Source: Mycobacterium sp. IS-1742 | GTDB taxonomy: Bacteria > Actinomycetota > Actinomycetes > Mycobacteriales > Mycobacteriaceae | Assembly: GCF_001500125.1 (NCBI RefSeq) | Contig: NZ_LQIV01000023.1 | Location: 298,408-362,407, forward strand | Reading direction: 5' to 3' | Length of the DNA stretch: 64,000 bases | Part shown: one piece after another, positions 24,098-32,529 of the stretch | Numbering within the stretch: position 1 is the stretch's first letter | How the letters are laid out: every line of letters begins with the position of its first letter | Translations under genes and position numbers: made by a program | The notes under the pieces: model-generated | Database searches by the model: none | Told to the model about the DNA's origin: nothing | The model's input: only the letters and a program-made list of their open reading frames with translations

Positions 24098-25345
24098 ATG
24101 AGTGTGCACGCCCCCGCAGCCGCCGACCTGCGCACCGAGGTCCACGACGCCGCCCGCCGGGCCCGGGTCGCCTCGCGCACCCTGGCGACGCTGTCCACCG
24201 AGACCAAGAACCGCGCGCTGCGGGCGGCCGCCGACCGGGTGCTGATGGATGCGCACCTCATCATCGCGGGCAACGAGCGCGACCTCGAGACGGCCAGGGC
24301 GGCGGGCACACCGGACGCCATGCTCGACCGGCTGGCACTGAACCCCCAGCGCATCGACGGCGTGGCCGCCGGGCTGCGCCAGGTGGCCGGCCTGCCCGAT
24401 CCGGTCGGTGAGGTCCTTCGGGGGAACACACTGGTCAACGGACTGCAGCTGCGTCAGCAGCGGGTGCCGCTCGGCGTGGTCGGCATCGTCTACGAGGGCA
24501 GGCCGAACGTCACCGTCGACGCGTTCGGGTTGACGCTGAAGTCCGGTAACGCGGTGCTGCTGCGCGGCAGCTCGTCGGCGGCGCACTCCAACGCCGCGCT
24601 CGTCGACTCGCTGCGCGCCGCGCTGATCGCCGAGGGCCTCGAGGCAGACGCGGTGCAACTGCTGCCCAGCCACGACCGGGCCAGCGTCACCCACCTCATC
24701 CAGGCCCGCGGCCTGGTCGACGTGGTGATCCCGCGCGGCGGGGCGGGCCTGATCGACGCCGTCGTCCGCGACGCCCAGGTCCCCACGATCGAGACCGGCG
24801 TGGGCAACTGCCACGTCTACGTCCACTCCGCCGCCGACCTCGACATGGCGGAGAAGATCCTGCTCAATGCCAAGACCCGGCGCCCGAGCGTCTGCAACGC
24901 CGCCGAGTCGGTGTTGATCGACGCCGCCATCGCCGAGCACGCGGTGCCGCGGCTGACCAGGGCGCTGCAGGACGCCGGGGTGACCGTGCACGCCGAGCCG
25001 ACCGACGAGGAGCTGCGCGCGGAGTTCCTGTCGATGGACATCGCGCTGGCCGTGGTCGACGGCGTCGACGCCGCGATCGCTCACGTCAACGAATACGGCT
25101 CGGGACACACCGAGGCCATCGTCACGGCCGATCTGGCTGCCGCGCAACGGTTCTCCGAACGGGTGGACGCGGCTGCGGTGATGGTCAACGCCTCGACGGC
25201 GTTCACCGACGGCGAGCAGTTCGGCTTCGGCGCCGAGATCGGCATCTCCACGCAGAAGCTGCACGCCCGCGGACCGATGGGTCTGCCAGAATTGACCTCG
25301 ACCAAGTGGATTGTGTGGGGAGACGGCCACACCCGCCCTGCCTAG
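24098..25345 (+). CDS. proA: Glutamate-5-semialdehyde dehydrogenase (gamma-glutamyl phosphate reductase)
   Basis: Second enzyme of proline synthesis, NADPH-dependent reduction of the ProB product; 415 residues, the normal length. Family motifs include PLGVVGIVYEGRPNVT, LRGSSSAAHSN, IPRGGAGLI and the catalytic Cys266 in RRPSVCNAAES. The start ATG 24098 is supported by the -10 box. proB lies 6 kb upstream, the split arrangement seen in mycobacteria. Confidence 0.96.
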   Translation: MSVHAPAAADLRTEVHDAARRARVASRTLATLSTETKNRALRAAADRVLMDAHLIIAGNERDLETARAAGTPDAMLDRLALNPQRIDGVAAGLRQVAGLPDPVGEVLRGNTLVNGLQLRQQRVPLGVVGIVYEGRPNVTVDAFGLTLKSGNAVLLRGSSSAAHSNAALVDSLRAALIAEGLEADAVQLLPSHDRASVTHLIQARGLVDVVIPRGGAGLIDAVVRDAQVPTIETGVGNCHVYVHSAADLDMAEKILLNAKTRRPSVCNAAESVLIDAAIAEHAVPRLTRALQDAGVTVHAEPTDEELRAEFLSMDIALAVVDGVDAAIAHVNEYGSGHTEAIVTADLAAAQRFSERVDAAAVMVNASTAFTDGEQFGFGAEIGISTQKLHARGPMGLPELTSTKWIVWGDGHTRPA

Positions 25346-25360
25346 ATCGGAGTTCTATCC

Positions 25361-26248
25361 GTGAGCGTCCCTGCACGTCCGGCGCCGCTGTTCGCCGACA
25401 TCGACGATGTCGCGCGCCGGCTGGCCGAGACCGGCTACCTACCCGACACCGCGACGGCCACCGCGGTCTTCCTCGCCGACCGGCTGGGCAAACCGCTGCT
25501 GGTGGAGGGGCCCGCGGGTGTCGGCAAGACCGAACTGGCCCGCGCGGTCGCCCAGGCCACCGGCTCCGGACTGGTCCGCCTGCAGTGCTACGAGGGGGTG
25601 GACGAGGCCCGCGCGCTCTACGAGTGGAACCACGCCAAGCAGATCCTGCGGATCCAGGCCGGTAACGCCGCTGACACCGGCGACTGGGATCGGACCAAGC
25701 TCGACGTGTTCAGCGAGGAGTTCCTGCTGTCGCGGCCGCTGCTGACCGCGATCCGGCGCACCGATCCGACCGTGTTGCTGGTCGACGAGACCGACAAGGC
25801 CGACATCGAGATCGAGGGTCTGCTGCTCGAGGTGCTGTCGGACTTCGCGGTGACCGTGCCGGAACTGGGCACCATCAAGGCCGAACGGACACCGTTCGTC
25901 GTACTCACCTCGAACGCCACCCGGGAACTCTCCGAGGCGCTCAAGCGGCGCTGCCTGTTCCTGCACATCGACTTCCCCGACCCCGACCTCGAGCGGCGCA
26001 TCCTGCTGTCCCGGGTGCCGGAACTGCCCGAGCACCTGGCCTCGGAACTGGTCCGCATCATCGGCGTGCTGCGCGGCATGCAGCTCAAGAAGCTGCCCTC
26101 GGTGGCCGAGACCATCGACTGGGGCCGCACCGTGCTGGCGCTGGGCATGGACACCATCGACGACGCGATGATCGCCGCCACGCTCGGTGTGGTGCTCAAA
26201 CACCAGTCCGACCAGCAGCGCGCCGCCGGAGAGTTAAGGCTCAACTGA
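25361..26248 (+). CDS. MoxR-family AAA+ ATPase
   Basis: A 295-residue AAA+ ATPase. Walker A is GPAGVGKTEL (about residues 50-59), Walker B LLVDETDKAD, with sensor TSNATRELSEALKRRC. MoxR ATPases act as chaperones for metal-centre or complex assembly with a VWA-domain partner, and that partner is the next gene, which starts on the last base of this stop codon. The GTG start lies 15 nt after proA. What this pair matures is unknown. Confidence 0.92.
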   Translation: MSVPARPAPLFADIDDVARRLAETGYLPDTATATAVFLADRLGKPLLVEGPAGVGKTELARAVAQATGSGLVRLQCYEGVDEARALYEWNHAKQILRIQAGNAADTGDWDRTKLDVFSEEFLLSRPLLTAIRRTDPTVLLVDETDKADIEIEGLLLEVLSDFAVTVPELGTIKAERTPFVVLTSNATRELSEALKRRCLFLHIDFPDPDLERRILLSRVPELPEHLASELVRIIGVLRGMQLKKLPSVAETIDWGRTVLALGMDTIDDAMIAATLGVVLKHQSDQQRAAGELRLN

Positions 26249-27693
26249 TGCCGCCGCGCCGCGTCCGACCGCCACAGCCGCTCGCCCCGCACGGGATACC
26301 CGGCCACCTGGTCGAATTCGTCGAGGCGCTGCGCGAACAGGGCATCTCGGTGGGTCCGTCGGAGACCGTCGACGCCGGACGGGTGATGGCCGTCCTCGGA
26401 CTCGGTGACCGGGAGGTGCTGCGCGAAGGCCTCGCCTGCGCGGTGCTGCGGCGCCCGGACCACCGCGACACCTACGACGCGATGTTCGACCTGTTCTTCC
26501 CGGCGGCGCTGGGCGGCAAGACCGTGCTGTCCGACGACGAGGAGGCGGACAGCGACGAGCAGGGCCTACTGCCCGAGGACGTCGAGGCGATGCGCGAGGC
26601 GCTGCTGAAGCTGCTCACCGACAACCCCGACCTGGCCGAGATGGACGACCGGCTGACGGCGATGATCGCCCAGATCGTCGAGTCCTACGGTCGCTACAAC
26701 TCGAGCCGGGGGCCGTCGTATTCGTCCTATCAGGCGCTCAAGGCGATGAGCCTGGACGATCTGGAGGGACGCCTGCTGGCCGGTTTGCTCGCGCCCTACG
26801 GCGACGAACCCACCCCCACCCAGGAGCAGATCGCCAAAGCCATTGCGGCGCGGCGGATCTCACAGCTGCGCAAGATGGTCGAAGGGGAGACCAAGCGGCG
26901 GACCGCCGAGCAACTCGGCCGGGAGCACGTGCAGATGTACGGGGTACCCCAGCTGTCGGAGAACGTCGAGTTCCTGCGGGCCTCCGGTGAGCAGCTGCGC
27001 CAGATGCGCCGGGTGGTCGCTCCGCTGGCCCGCACGCTGGCCACGCGGCTGGCGGCGCGCAGGCGCCGGTCCCGGGCGGGCGAGATCGACATGCGCAAAA
27101 CGCTGCGCAAGTCCATGTCGACGGGGGGAGTGCCGATCGACGTCGTGCTCAAGAAGCCGCACCCCGCACGGCCGGAACTCGTCGTGCTGTGCGACGTTTC
27201 GGGGTCGGTGGCCGGGTTCAGCAACTTCACGCTGATGCTCGTCCACGCGCTGCGCCAGCAGTTCTCGCGAGTCCGCGTCTTCGCCTTCATCGACACCACC
27301 GACGAGGTCACCGCGTTGTTCGGCCCGGACGCCGATCTGGCGGTGGCCGTGCAGCGCATCACCCGCGAGGCCGGCGTGTACACCCGCGACGGGCACTCCG
27401 ACTACGGAAACGCCTTCGCATCGTTCGTGCACAAGTATCCGGAGGCGCTCTCGCCGCGCAGTTCCCTGCTCGTCCTCGGTGACGGGCGCAACAACTACCG
27501 CAACCCGGAGACGGAGTTGCTGGCCAGGATGGTCAACGCCAGCCGCCACGCCCACTGGCTCAATCCCGAGCCCAGACACCTGTGGGGCAGCGGGGACTCG
27601 GCGACGCCCCGCTACGAGGACATCATCACCATGCACGAGTGCCGCTCGGCCAAACAGCTGGCGGCGGTGATCGACCAGCTGCTGCCGGTCTAG
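26248..27693 (+). CDS. VWA-domain protein (CoxE-like), MoxR partner
   Basis: A 481-residue cytoplasmic protein. The N-terminal part is helical, with an acidic linker; the C-terminal von Willebrand A domain has the MIDAS motif DVSGSVAGF, followed by FIDTTDEV and LGDGRNNYRNPE. It resembles CoxE, which works with the MoxR-type CoxD in maturing the Mo/Cu centre of CO dehydrogenase, but no such oxidase is encoded nearby. It overlaps the ATPase stop by one base, implying coupled expression. Confidence 0.9.
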   Translation: MPPRRVRPPQPLAPHGIPGHLVEFVEALREQGISVGPSETVDAGRVMAVLGLGDREVLREGLACAVLRRPDHRDTYDAMFDLFFPAALGGKTVLSDDEEADSDEQGLLPEDVEAMREALLKLLTDNPDLAEMDDRLTAMIAQIVESYGRYNSSRGPSYSSYQALKAMSLDDLEGRLLAGLLAPYGDEPTPTQEQIAKAIAARRISQLRKMVEGETKRRTAEQLGREHVQMYGVPQLSENVEFLRASGEQLRQMRRVVAPLARTLATRLAARRRRSRAGEIDMRKTLRKSMSTGGVPIDVVLKKPHPARPELVVLCDVSGSVAGFSNFTLMLVHALRQQFSRVRVFAFIDTTDEVTALFGPDADLAVAVQRITREAGVYTRDGHSDYGNAFASFVHKYPEALSPRSSLLVLGDGRNNYRNPETELLARMVNASRHAHWLNPEPRHLWGSGDSATPRYEDIITMHECRSAKQLAAVIDQLLPV

Positions 27694-27706
27694 TCCCGGA
27701 GCCGCT

Positions 27707-27750
27707 CTGGTCGCGACCAGTCACAGGGCAGCGCCCGGCTGCCGTAAGCT
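27707..27750 (+). promoter_or_regulatory. Palindrome and leaderless promoter of nadD
   Basis: CTGGTCGCGACCAG (27707-27720) is a perfect 14-bp palindrome. The -10 box TAAGCT (27745-27750) ends eight bases before the nadD GTG, so the transcript is probably leaderless. The palindrome lies just upstream of the -35 position, a usual place for an operator, though it could also be a short terminator arm for the upstream gene (no T-run). Confidence 0.5.
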
Positions 27751-27758
27751 CGCTGTTC

Positions 27759-28433
27759 GTGCAATCCCGTCCGTTGAGCCGTTCGCGCGAGGAGTCGCGG
27801 ACGCGCAGGCTGGGTGTGATGGGCGGCACGTTCGATCCGATCCACCACGGACACCTGGTCGCCGCCAGCGAGGTGGCCGACCTGTTCGAACTCGACGAGG
27901 TCGTGTTCGTGCCGACCGGACAGCCCTGGCAGAAGCACGACCGGCGGGTCACCGCGCCTGAGGACCGCTACCTGATGACGGTGATCGCCACCGCGTCCAA
28001 CCCCCGGTTCTCCGTCAGCCGGGTCGACATCGACCGCGGTGGTCCGACCTACACCAAGGACACGCTGCGCGATCTGCACGAGCTCAATCCCGACGCCGAG
28101 CTGTACTTCATCACCGGCGCCGACGCGCTGGCCTCGATCCTGTCGTGGCAGAACTGGGAGGAGATGTTCTCGATCGCGCGGTTCGTCGGCGTCAGCCGAC
28201 CCGGGTACGAGCTGGACGGCAAGCACATCTCGGCCGCCATCCGGGAACTTCCCGACGACGCGCTGTCGTTGGTCGAGGTGCCGGCGTTGGCGATCTCGTC
28301 GAGCGACTGCCGCAAACGCGCCGTCGAGGCGCGGCCGATCTGGTACCTGGTGCCCGACGGGGTGGTGCAGTACGTGACCAAACGCAGGCTCTATCTTCCC
28401 GAACCTTCTCCAGAGTTGAGGACTTCCGAATGA
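27759..28433 (+). CDS. nadD: Nicotinate mononucleotide adenylyltransferase
   Basis: Cytoplasmic enzyme forming nicotinate adenine dinucleotide from NaMN and ATP; it feeds NadE (20246). 224 residues. The nucleotidyltransferase signature is MGGTFDPIHHGHLVAA (T/H-x-G-H), followed by FVPTGQPWQKHD and the C-terminal ISSSDCRKR (ISSTxxR type). GTG 27759 is chosen because a -10 box ends eight bases earlier; the N-terminal ~18 residues before RLGVMGGTF are not conserved in the family. rsfS overlaps its stop. Confidence 0.94.
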   Translation: MQSRPLSRSREESRTRRLGVMGGTFDPIHHGHLVAASEVADLFELDEVVFVPTGQPWQKHDRRVTAPEDRYLMTVIATASNPRFSVSRVDIDRGGPTYTKDTLRDLHELNPDAELYFITGADALASILSWQNWEEMFSIARFVGVSRPGYELDGKHISAAIRELPDDALSLVEVPALAISSSDCRKRAVEARPIWYLVPDGVVQYVTKRRLYLPEPSPELRTSE

Positions 28434-28798
28434 CCGCCTCCGACGAAGCCATCCAGATGGCGACGGTCGCCGCCCGCGCGGCATCGTCGAAACTCGCCGA
28501 CGACGTCGTCGTCATCGACGTCTCCGGCCAGCTCGTCATCACCGACTGCTTCGTCATCGCCTCGGCGAGCAACGAACGCCAGGTGAACGCCATCGTCGAC
28601 GAGGTGGAGGAGAAGATGCGGCTGGCCGGGCACAAACCTGCCCGCCGGGAAGGCACCCGCGAGGGCCGGTGGACCCTGCTCGACTATGTCGACATCGTCG
28701 TCCACATCCAGCATCAGGACGAGCGCAACTTCTACGCGCTGGACCGCTTGTGGCGCGACTGCCCGACCGTCCCGGTCGAACTGGACGGTCACGCGTGA
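28430..28798 (+). CDS. rsfS: Ribosome silencing factor RsfS (Iojap family)
   Basis: A 122-residue factor that binds L14 on the 50S subunit and blocks subunit joining in starvation. The family pattern is present: ADDVVVIDVSGQLVITDCFV, NERQVNAIVDEVEEK, GTREGRWTLLDYVDIVVHI. ATG 28430 overlaps the nadD stop (ATGA), and the next gene overlaps this stop. Confidence 0.95.
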   Translation: MTASDEAIQMATVAARAASSKLADDVVVIDVSGQLVITDCFVIASASNERQVNAIVDEVEEKMRLAGHKPARREGTREGRWTLLDYVDIVVHIQHQDERNFYALDRLWRDCPTVPVELDGHA

Positions 28799-29475
28799 GG
28801 GTGCGCCGCCTGGTGCTGCTGCGGCACGGCCAGACCGAGTTCAACGCGGGCAGGCGCATGCAGGGGCAGCTCGACACCGAGCTCTCGGAGCTGGGGCGCG
28901 AACAGGCGGTCGTGGCGGCCGAGGCGCTGGCCAAACGTCAGCCGCTGCTCATCGTGTCCTCGGATCTGCGGCGCGCGCTGGACACGGCCGTCGCGCTCGG
29001 TGAACGTTCGGGGCTGCCGGTGTCGGTCGACACCCGGCTGCGGGAGACGCATCTGGGTGACTGGCAGGGGATGACCCACGTCGAGGTCGACGCCGTCGCG
29101 CCGGGCGCCCGGCTGGCCTGGCGGGAGGACGCGACGTGGGCCCCGCACGGCGGGGAGAGTCGGGTCGACGTGGCGGCCCGTAGCCGTCCGTTGGTGGCCG
29201 AACTCGTTGCCGGACAACCCGAGTGGGGTTCGGATTCAGACGGTCACGAGCCCGACCGGCCCGTCGTGCTGGTGGCCCACGGCGGGCTCATCGCCGCGCT
29301 GACCGCGGATCTGCTCGGGCTGCCGGCGGACAACTGGCCGGTGCTCGGCGGGATGGGCAACGCCAGTTGGGTGCAGCTGTCGGGGCATTCGCAGCCCGAG
29401 GCCGGGCTCGACGACATCCGTTGGCGGCTCGATGTGTGGAACGCCTCGGCGCAGGTCGGCCATGACGTCCTCTGA
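28795..29475 (+). CDS. gpgP: Glucosyl-3-phosphoglycerate phosphatase
   Basis: Histidine phosphatase of the phosphoglycerate-mutase fold, 226 residues; the phosphohistidine is His11 in LLRHGQTEFNAGRRMQGQLD, with RETHLGDWQG and VAHGGLIAALT supplying the remaining active-site residues. The M. tuberculosis homologue at this locus (Rv2419c) dephosphorylates glucosyl-3-phosphoglycerate to glucosylglycerate, an early step of methylglucose lipopolysaccharide synthesis. The GTG start overlaps the rsfS stop; octT overlaps its end by 14 bases. Confidence 0.9.
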   Translation: MRVRRLVLLRHGQTEFNAGRRMQGQLDTELSELGREQAVVAAEALAKRQPLLIVSSDLRRALDTAVALGERSGLPVSVDTRLRETHLGDWQGMTHVEVDAVAPGARLAWREDATWAPHGGESRVDVAARSRPLVAELVAGQPEWGSDSDGHEPDRPVVLVAHGGLIAALTADLLGLPADNWPVLGGMGNASWVQLSGHSQPEAGLDDIRWRLDVWNASAQVGHDVL

Positions 29476-30205
29476 GCCGAAACCCGCCCGCCGGACACTG
29501 CTGGTCTTCGCCGATTCGCTGGCCTACTACGGCCCGACCGGCGGTCTGCCGTCCGACGATCCCCGCATCTGGCCCAATCTGGTTGCGAGCGAACTCGGTT
29601 GGGATCTGGAACTCATCGGCCGCATCGGCTGGACGTGCCGCGACGTGTGGTGGGCGGCGACCCAGGACCCGCGGGCGTGGGCGGCGCTGCCGCGCGCCGG
29701 TGCGGTCGTCTTCGCCACCGGCGGCATGGATTCGCTGCCCTCACCACTGCCCACCGCGTTGCGGGAGCTGATCCGTTACGTCCGTCCGCCGTGGTTGCGG
29801 CGGTGGGTCCGCGACGGCTACGGCTGGATCCAACCAAGGCTGTCGCCGGTCGCCCGGGCCGCGCTGCCGCCGCACCTGAGCGCGGAGTACCTCGAGATGA
29901 CCCGTGGCGCCATCGACTTCAACCGCCCCGGCATCCCGATCGTCGCGGCGCTGCCGTCGGTGCACATCGCCGAAACCTACGGCCGAGCGCATCACGGCCG
30001 GGCCGGAACGGTGCGGGCCCTCACGGAATGGGCCGCCGAGCACGACGTCCCGCTCGTCGACCTCAAGGCCGCCGTCGCCGAACAGGTCCTCGGCGGGCAC
30101 GGCAACCCCGACGGCATCCACTGGAACTTCGAGGCACATCAGGCGGTGGCCGAGCTGATGCTCAAGGCGCTCGCCGAAGCCGGTGTGCCGCAACCGGGAG
30201 ACTGA
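29462..30205 (+). CDS. octT: Diglucosylglycerate octanoyltransferase
   Basis: A 247-residue SGNH-hydrolase-fold acyltransferase. The nucleophile region is LLVFADSLAYYGPTGG and the C-terminal Asp-x-x-His pair is in PDGIHWNFEAHQ. The homologue Rv2418c octanoylates the diglucosylglycerate precursor of methylglucose lipopolysaccharides, and the tight overlap with gpgP supports the same role here. ATG 29462 lies inside the gpgP reading frame end. Confidence 0.85.
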   Translation: MTSSEPKPARRTLLVFADSLAYYGPTGGLPSDDPRIWPNLVASELGWDLELIGRIGWTCRDVWWAATQDPRAWAALPRAGAVVFATGGMDSLPSPLPTALRELIRYVRPPWLRRWVRDGYGWIQPRLSPVARAALPPHLSAEYLEMTRGAIDFNRPGIPIVAALPSVHIAETYGRAHHGRAGTVRALTEWAAEHDVPLVDLKAAVAEQVLGGHGNPDGIHWNFEAHQAVAELMLKALAEAGVPQPGD

Positions 30206-30208
30206 CGC

Positions 30209-31045
30209 ATGGCGGTCGTGGTGGTGACCGACGCCTCGTCCCGGTTGCCGGTCGAGGATCTGCAGCGCTGGAACATCCGGCAGGTGCCCCTGCACGTGCT
30301 GGTCGACGAGCACGATCTGCGCGACGGGGTCGACGTCATCCCGAACGACATCCACCAGCGCCCGCACGTGACTACCTCCGGTGCCACACCCGGCGAACTC
30401 GGCAAGGCCTACCGGCGGGCGCTGGCCGACAGCGGCGGCGACGGTGTGGTCGCGGTCCATCTCTCGGCGGCCCTGTCGAGCACCTTCAGCTCCGCGGTGG
30501 CCGCGGCCCGCGAATTCGGATCGGCTGTGCGCGTGGTGAACTCGCGCTCGGCCGCGATGGGGGTCGGCTTCGTGGCGACCGCGGCGGCACGTTGCGCGGC
30601 CGCGGGCGGTGACCTCGACACCGTCGAGGCGATCGCGCGGTCGGCGGTCCCGCGGGGGTCGGCGTTCATCGTGGTACACCGGCTCGACAACCTGCGGCGC
30701 AGCGGGAGGATCGGCGCGACGTCGTCGTGGTTGGGAACGGCGCTGTCGCTGAAACCGTTGCTGCGCATCGACGTCGACGGCCGGCTCGAACTCGCTCAGC
30801 GCATCCGGACGGTGTCGAAGGCACACGCCGCACTGGTCGACCAGGTGGTCGAGGTCGTCGGGGACCGCCGCGCGGCCGTGGCGGTGCACCACGTCGACAA
30901 CCACGACGCCGCCGACGCCGTCGGCGCGGCGCTGACCGAGCGGCTGCCGCAGATCGAGACGCTGACGGTCACCGATATGGGCCCGGTGCTGGCGATCCAC
31001 CTCGGTGCCGGCGCCGTCGGCGTCTGCGTCAGTCTCTCGGACTGA
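30209..31045 (+). CDS. DegV family fatty-acid-binding protein
   Basis: A 278-residue DegV-fold protein: VVVTDASSRLP at the N-terminus, DVIPNDIHQRPHVTTSGATPGEL, and the fatty-acid pocket region VVHRLDNLRRSGRI with LSLKPLLRIDVDGRL. In Firmicutes such proteins (FakB) present fatty acids to the kinase FakA; no FakA homologue is seen nearby. It starts three bases after octT, so it closes the nadD-octT operon and may support its acyl chemistry. Confidence 0.9.
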   Translation: MAVVVVTDASSRLPVEDLQRWNIRQVPLHVLVDEHDLRDGVDVIPNDIHQRPHVTTSGATPGELGKAYRRALADSGGDGVVAVHLSAALSSTFSSAVAAAREFGSAVRVVNSRSAAMGVGFVATAAARCAAAGGDLDTVEAIARSAVPRGSAFIVVHRLDNLRRSGRIGATSSWLGTALSLKPLLRIDVDGRLELAQRIRTVSKAHAALVDQVVEVVGDRRAAVAVHHVDNHDAADAVGAALTERLPQIETLTVTDMGPVLAIHLGAGAVGVCVSLSD

Positions 31046-31086
31046 GGCGCGCGCCCGAGACGACGGTTGGTCTCGACGGTGGCATC

Positions 31087-31121
31087 GGTAAGTGGTAACT
31101 TACGGTTCGTGGTCACTTACC
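31087..31121. promoter_or_regulatory. Autoregulatory operator over the ArsR-gene promoter
   Basis: GTAAG-N6-CTTAC lies at 31088-31103, and the outer repeat GGTAAGTG (31087-31094) recurs inverted as CACTTACC (31114-31121). The likely -10, TAACTT (31096-31101), sits inside it, and the GTG start at 31109 is seven bases beyond, so the operator covers both the promoter and the first codons of a leaderless gene. This is the classical arrangement of an ArsR-type self-repressor. Confidence 0.7.
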
Positions 31122-31432
31122 AAGTGGACGCCGCCTGGGAGGCGATGGCCGATCGCACCCGGCGCACGATCGTCGAACGGCTCGCGCTCGGCCCGTGTGC
31201 GGTCGGGGAACTGGCTCACGATCTGCCCGTCAGCCGCCCGGCGGTCTCCCAGCACCTCAAGGTGCTCAAGCGCGCCGGGCTCGTCCACGACCGACCGGAC
31301 GGTACGCGACGCGTGTACCAGCTGGACCCGTCCGGGCTGGCGGCCATGCGCGCCGATCTCGACCGGTTCTGGATCCATGCGCTGGCCGGATTCAAGGAGA
31401 TCGCCGAGCGGCGGGAAGGACAGGATCGATGA
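31109..31432 (+). CDS. ArsR-family winged-helix repressor
   Basis: A 107-residue DNA-binding regulator. The winged-helix sequence is complete (RRTIVERLALGPCAVGELAHDLPVSRPAVSQHLKVLKRAGLV, in parts) with recognition helix PAVSQHLKVLK. There are no Cys metal-site residues of the CxC type, so it is not an arsenic or zinc sensor; this subgroup usually travels with an AHSA1/START-fold protein, as here. The GTG start fits the leaderless promoter. It overlaps the next gene by ATGA. Confidence 0.9.
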   Translation: MVTYQVDAAWEAMADRTRRTIVERLALGPCAVGELAHDLPVSRPAVSQHLKVLKRAGLVHDRPDGTRRVYQLDPSGLAAMRADLDRFWIHALAGFKEIAERREGQDR

Positions 31433-31902
31433 AACCCGTGCAGAGCAACACCATTCGCCACGAAGTGACGGTCGACGCCCCACTGGCGCACGCCTTCCGG
31501 GTGTTCACCGAGCGGTTCGGTGACTTCAAACCGCGTGAGCACAATCTGCTCGCGGTGCCGATCGCCGAGACGGTGTTCGAGCCGCGCGTGGGCGGCGACA
31601 TCTATGACCGCGGCGTCGACGGCAGTGAGTGCCGGTGGGCCCGCGTCGTGGCCTACGAGCCGCCGGACCGCGTGGTGTTCACCTGGAAGATCGGCCCGAC
31701 CTGGCAGCTGGAGACCGATCCGGGACGGGCCAGCGACGTGGAGGTGCGGTTCATCCCCGTGACCGCCGAGCGCACGCGCGTCGTCCTGGAACACCGCCAC
31801 CTCGACCGGCACGGCGACGGGTGGGAGTCGGTCGCCGGCGGTGTCGACGGCGACGCCGGCTGGCCGCTGTATCTCGAGCGGTATCGAGGCCTGCTGACAT
31901 GA
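31429..31902 (+). CDS. SRPBCC (AHSA1/START-fold) protein
   Basis: A 157-residue ligand-binding protein of the AHSA1 group: N-terminal VDAPLAHAFRVFTERFGDFKP, then FEPRVGGDIYDRG and RVVAYEPPDRVVFTWKIG, the usual strand motifs of this fold. The C-terminal GWPLYLERYRGLL helix closes the cavity. The ligand is unknown. It is coupled to the ArsR gene by ATGA overlap and to the next gene by four bases. Confidence 0.88.
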   Translation: MKPVQSNTIRHEVTVDAPLAHAFRVFTERFGDFKPREHNLLAVPIAETVFEPRVGGDIYDRGVDGSECRWARVVAYEPPDRVVFTWKIGPTWQLETDPGRASDVEVRFIPVTAERTRVVLEHRHLDRHGDGWESVAGGVDGDAGWPLYLERYRGLLT

Positions 31903-32522
31903 CCCCGCCCGAGTCGCTGAGGGCGCTCACGCACGCCGAGCGCGCCGATCTCGCCGAGTTTCTCGCCACCCTGACGCCCGACCAGTGGCACGCCCCGAGC
32001 CTGTGTACGGCGTGGACGGTCAAAGATGTCGTGGCCCATGTCGTCTCGTACGAGGAGCTGGGCGTCGCCGGATTCCTCGGGCGGTTGGCGAAGGGCCGCA
32101 TCGCCCACGCCAACCAGGTCGGGGTCGACGAGTTCGCGCATCTCTCCGAATCCGAGCTGATGGACTACCTCGACCGTCACCTCGACCCTTCGGGGCTGAC
32201 GGCGCGGTTGGGCGGGATGATCGGCTTCGTCGACGGCACCATTCATCACCAGGACATCCGTCGTGCGCTGAACCGGCCGCGCACCATACCGGCCGAGCGG
32301 CTGTCGCGGATCCTGCCGCTGCTGCCCGGCAACCCCACTCTGGGCGCGGGCCGGCGGATCAGGGGACTGCGGCTGCGGGCCACCGACGTCGACTGGACGC
32401 ACGGCGACGGCCCCGAGGTGGCGGGTCCCGGGGAGGCGCTGATGATGGCGATGGCGGGCCGCCCGGCCGCGCTCGCCGACCTCGCCGGCCCGGGGAAAGC
32501 CGTTCTGGCGCAGCGGATGTGA
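31899..32522 (+). CDS. Maleylpyruvate-isomerase-type (DinB-fold, TIGR03083) protein
   Basis: A 207-residue helical-bundle protein. The N-terminal LTPDQWHAPSLCTAWTVKDVVAHVV is the hallmark of the mycothiol-dependent maleylpyruvate isomerase N-terminal domain, and the metal-site His in VVAHV and DGTIHHQDIRRAL is present. Family members use mycothiol as thiol cofactor, which a mycobacterium would have. It is the third gene of the ArsR operon; its substrate is not known. Confidence 0.85.
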   Translation: MTPPESLRALTHAERADLAEFLATLTPDQWHAPSLCTAWTVKDVVAHVVSYEELGVAGFLGRLAKGRIAHANQVGVDEFAHLSESELMDYLDRHLDPSGLTARLGGMIGFVDGTIHHQDIRRALNRPRTIPAERLSRILPLLPGNPTLGAGRRIRGLRLRATDVDWTHGDGPEVAGPGEALMMAMAGRPAALADLAGPGKAVLAQRM

Positions 32523-32529
32523 GCTCCCG

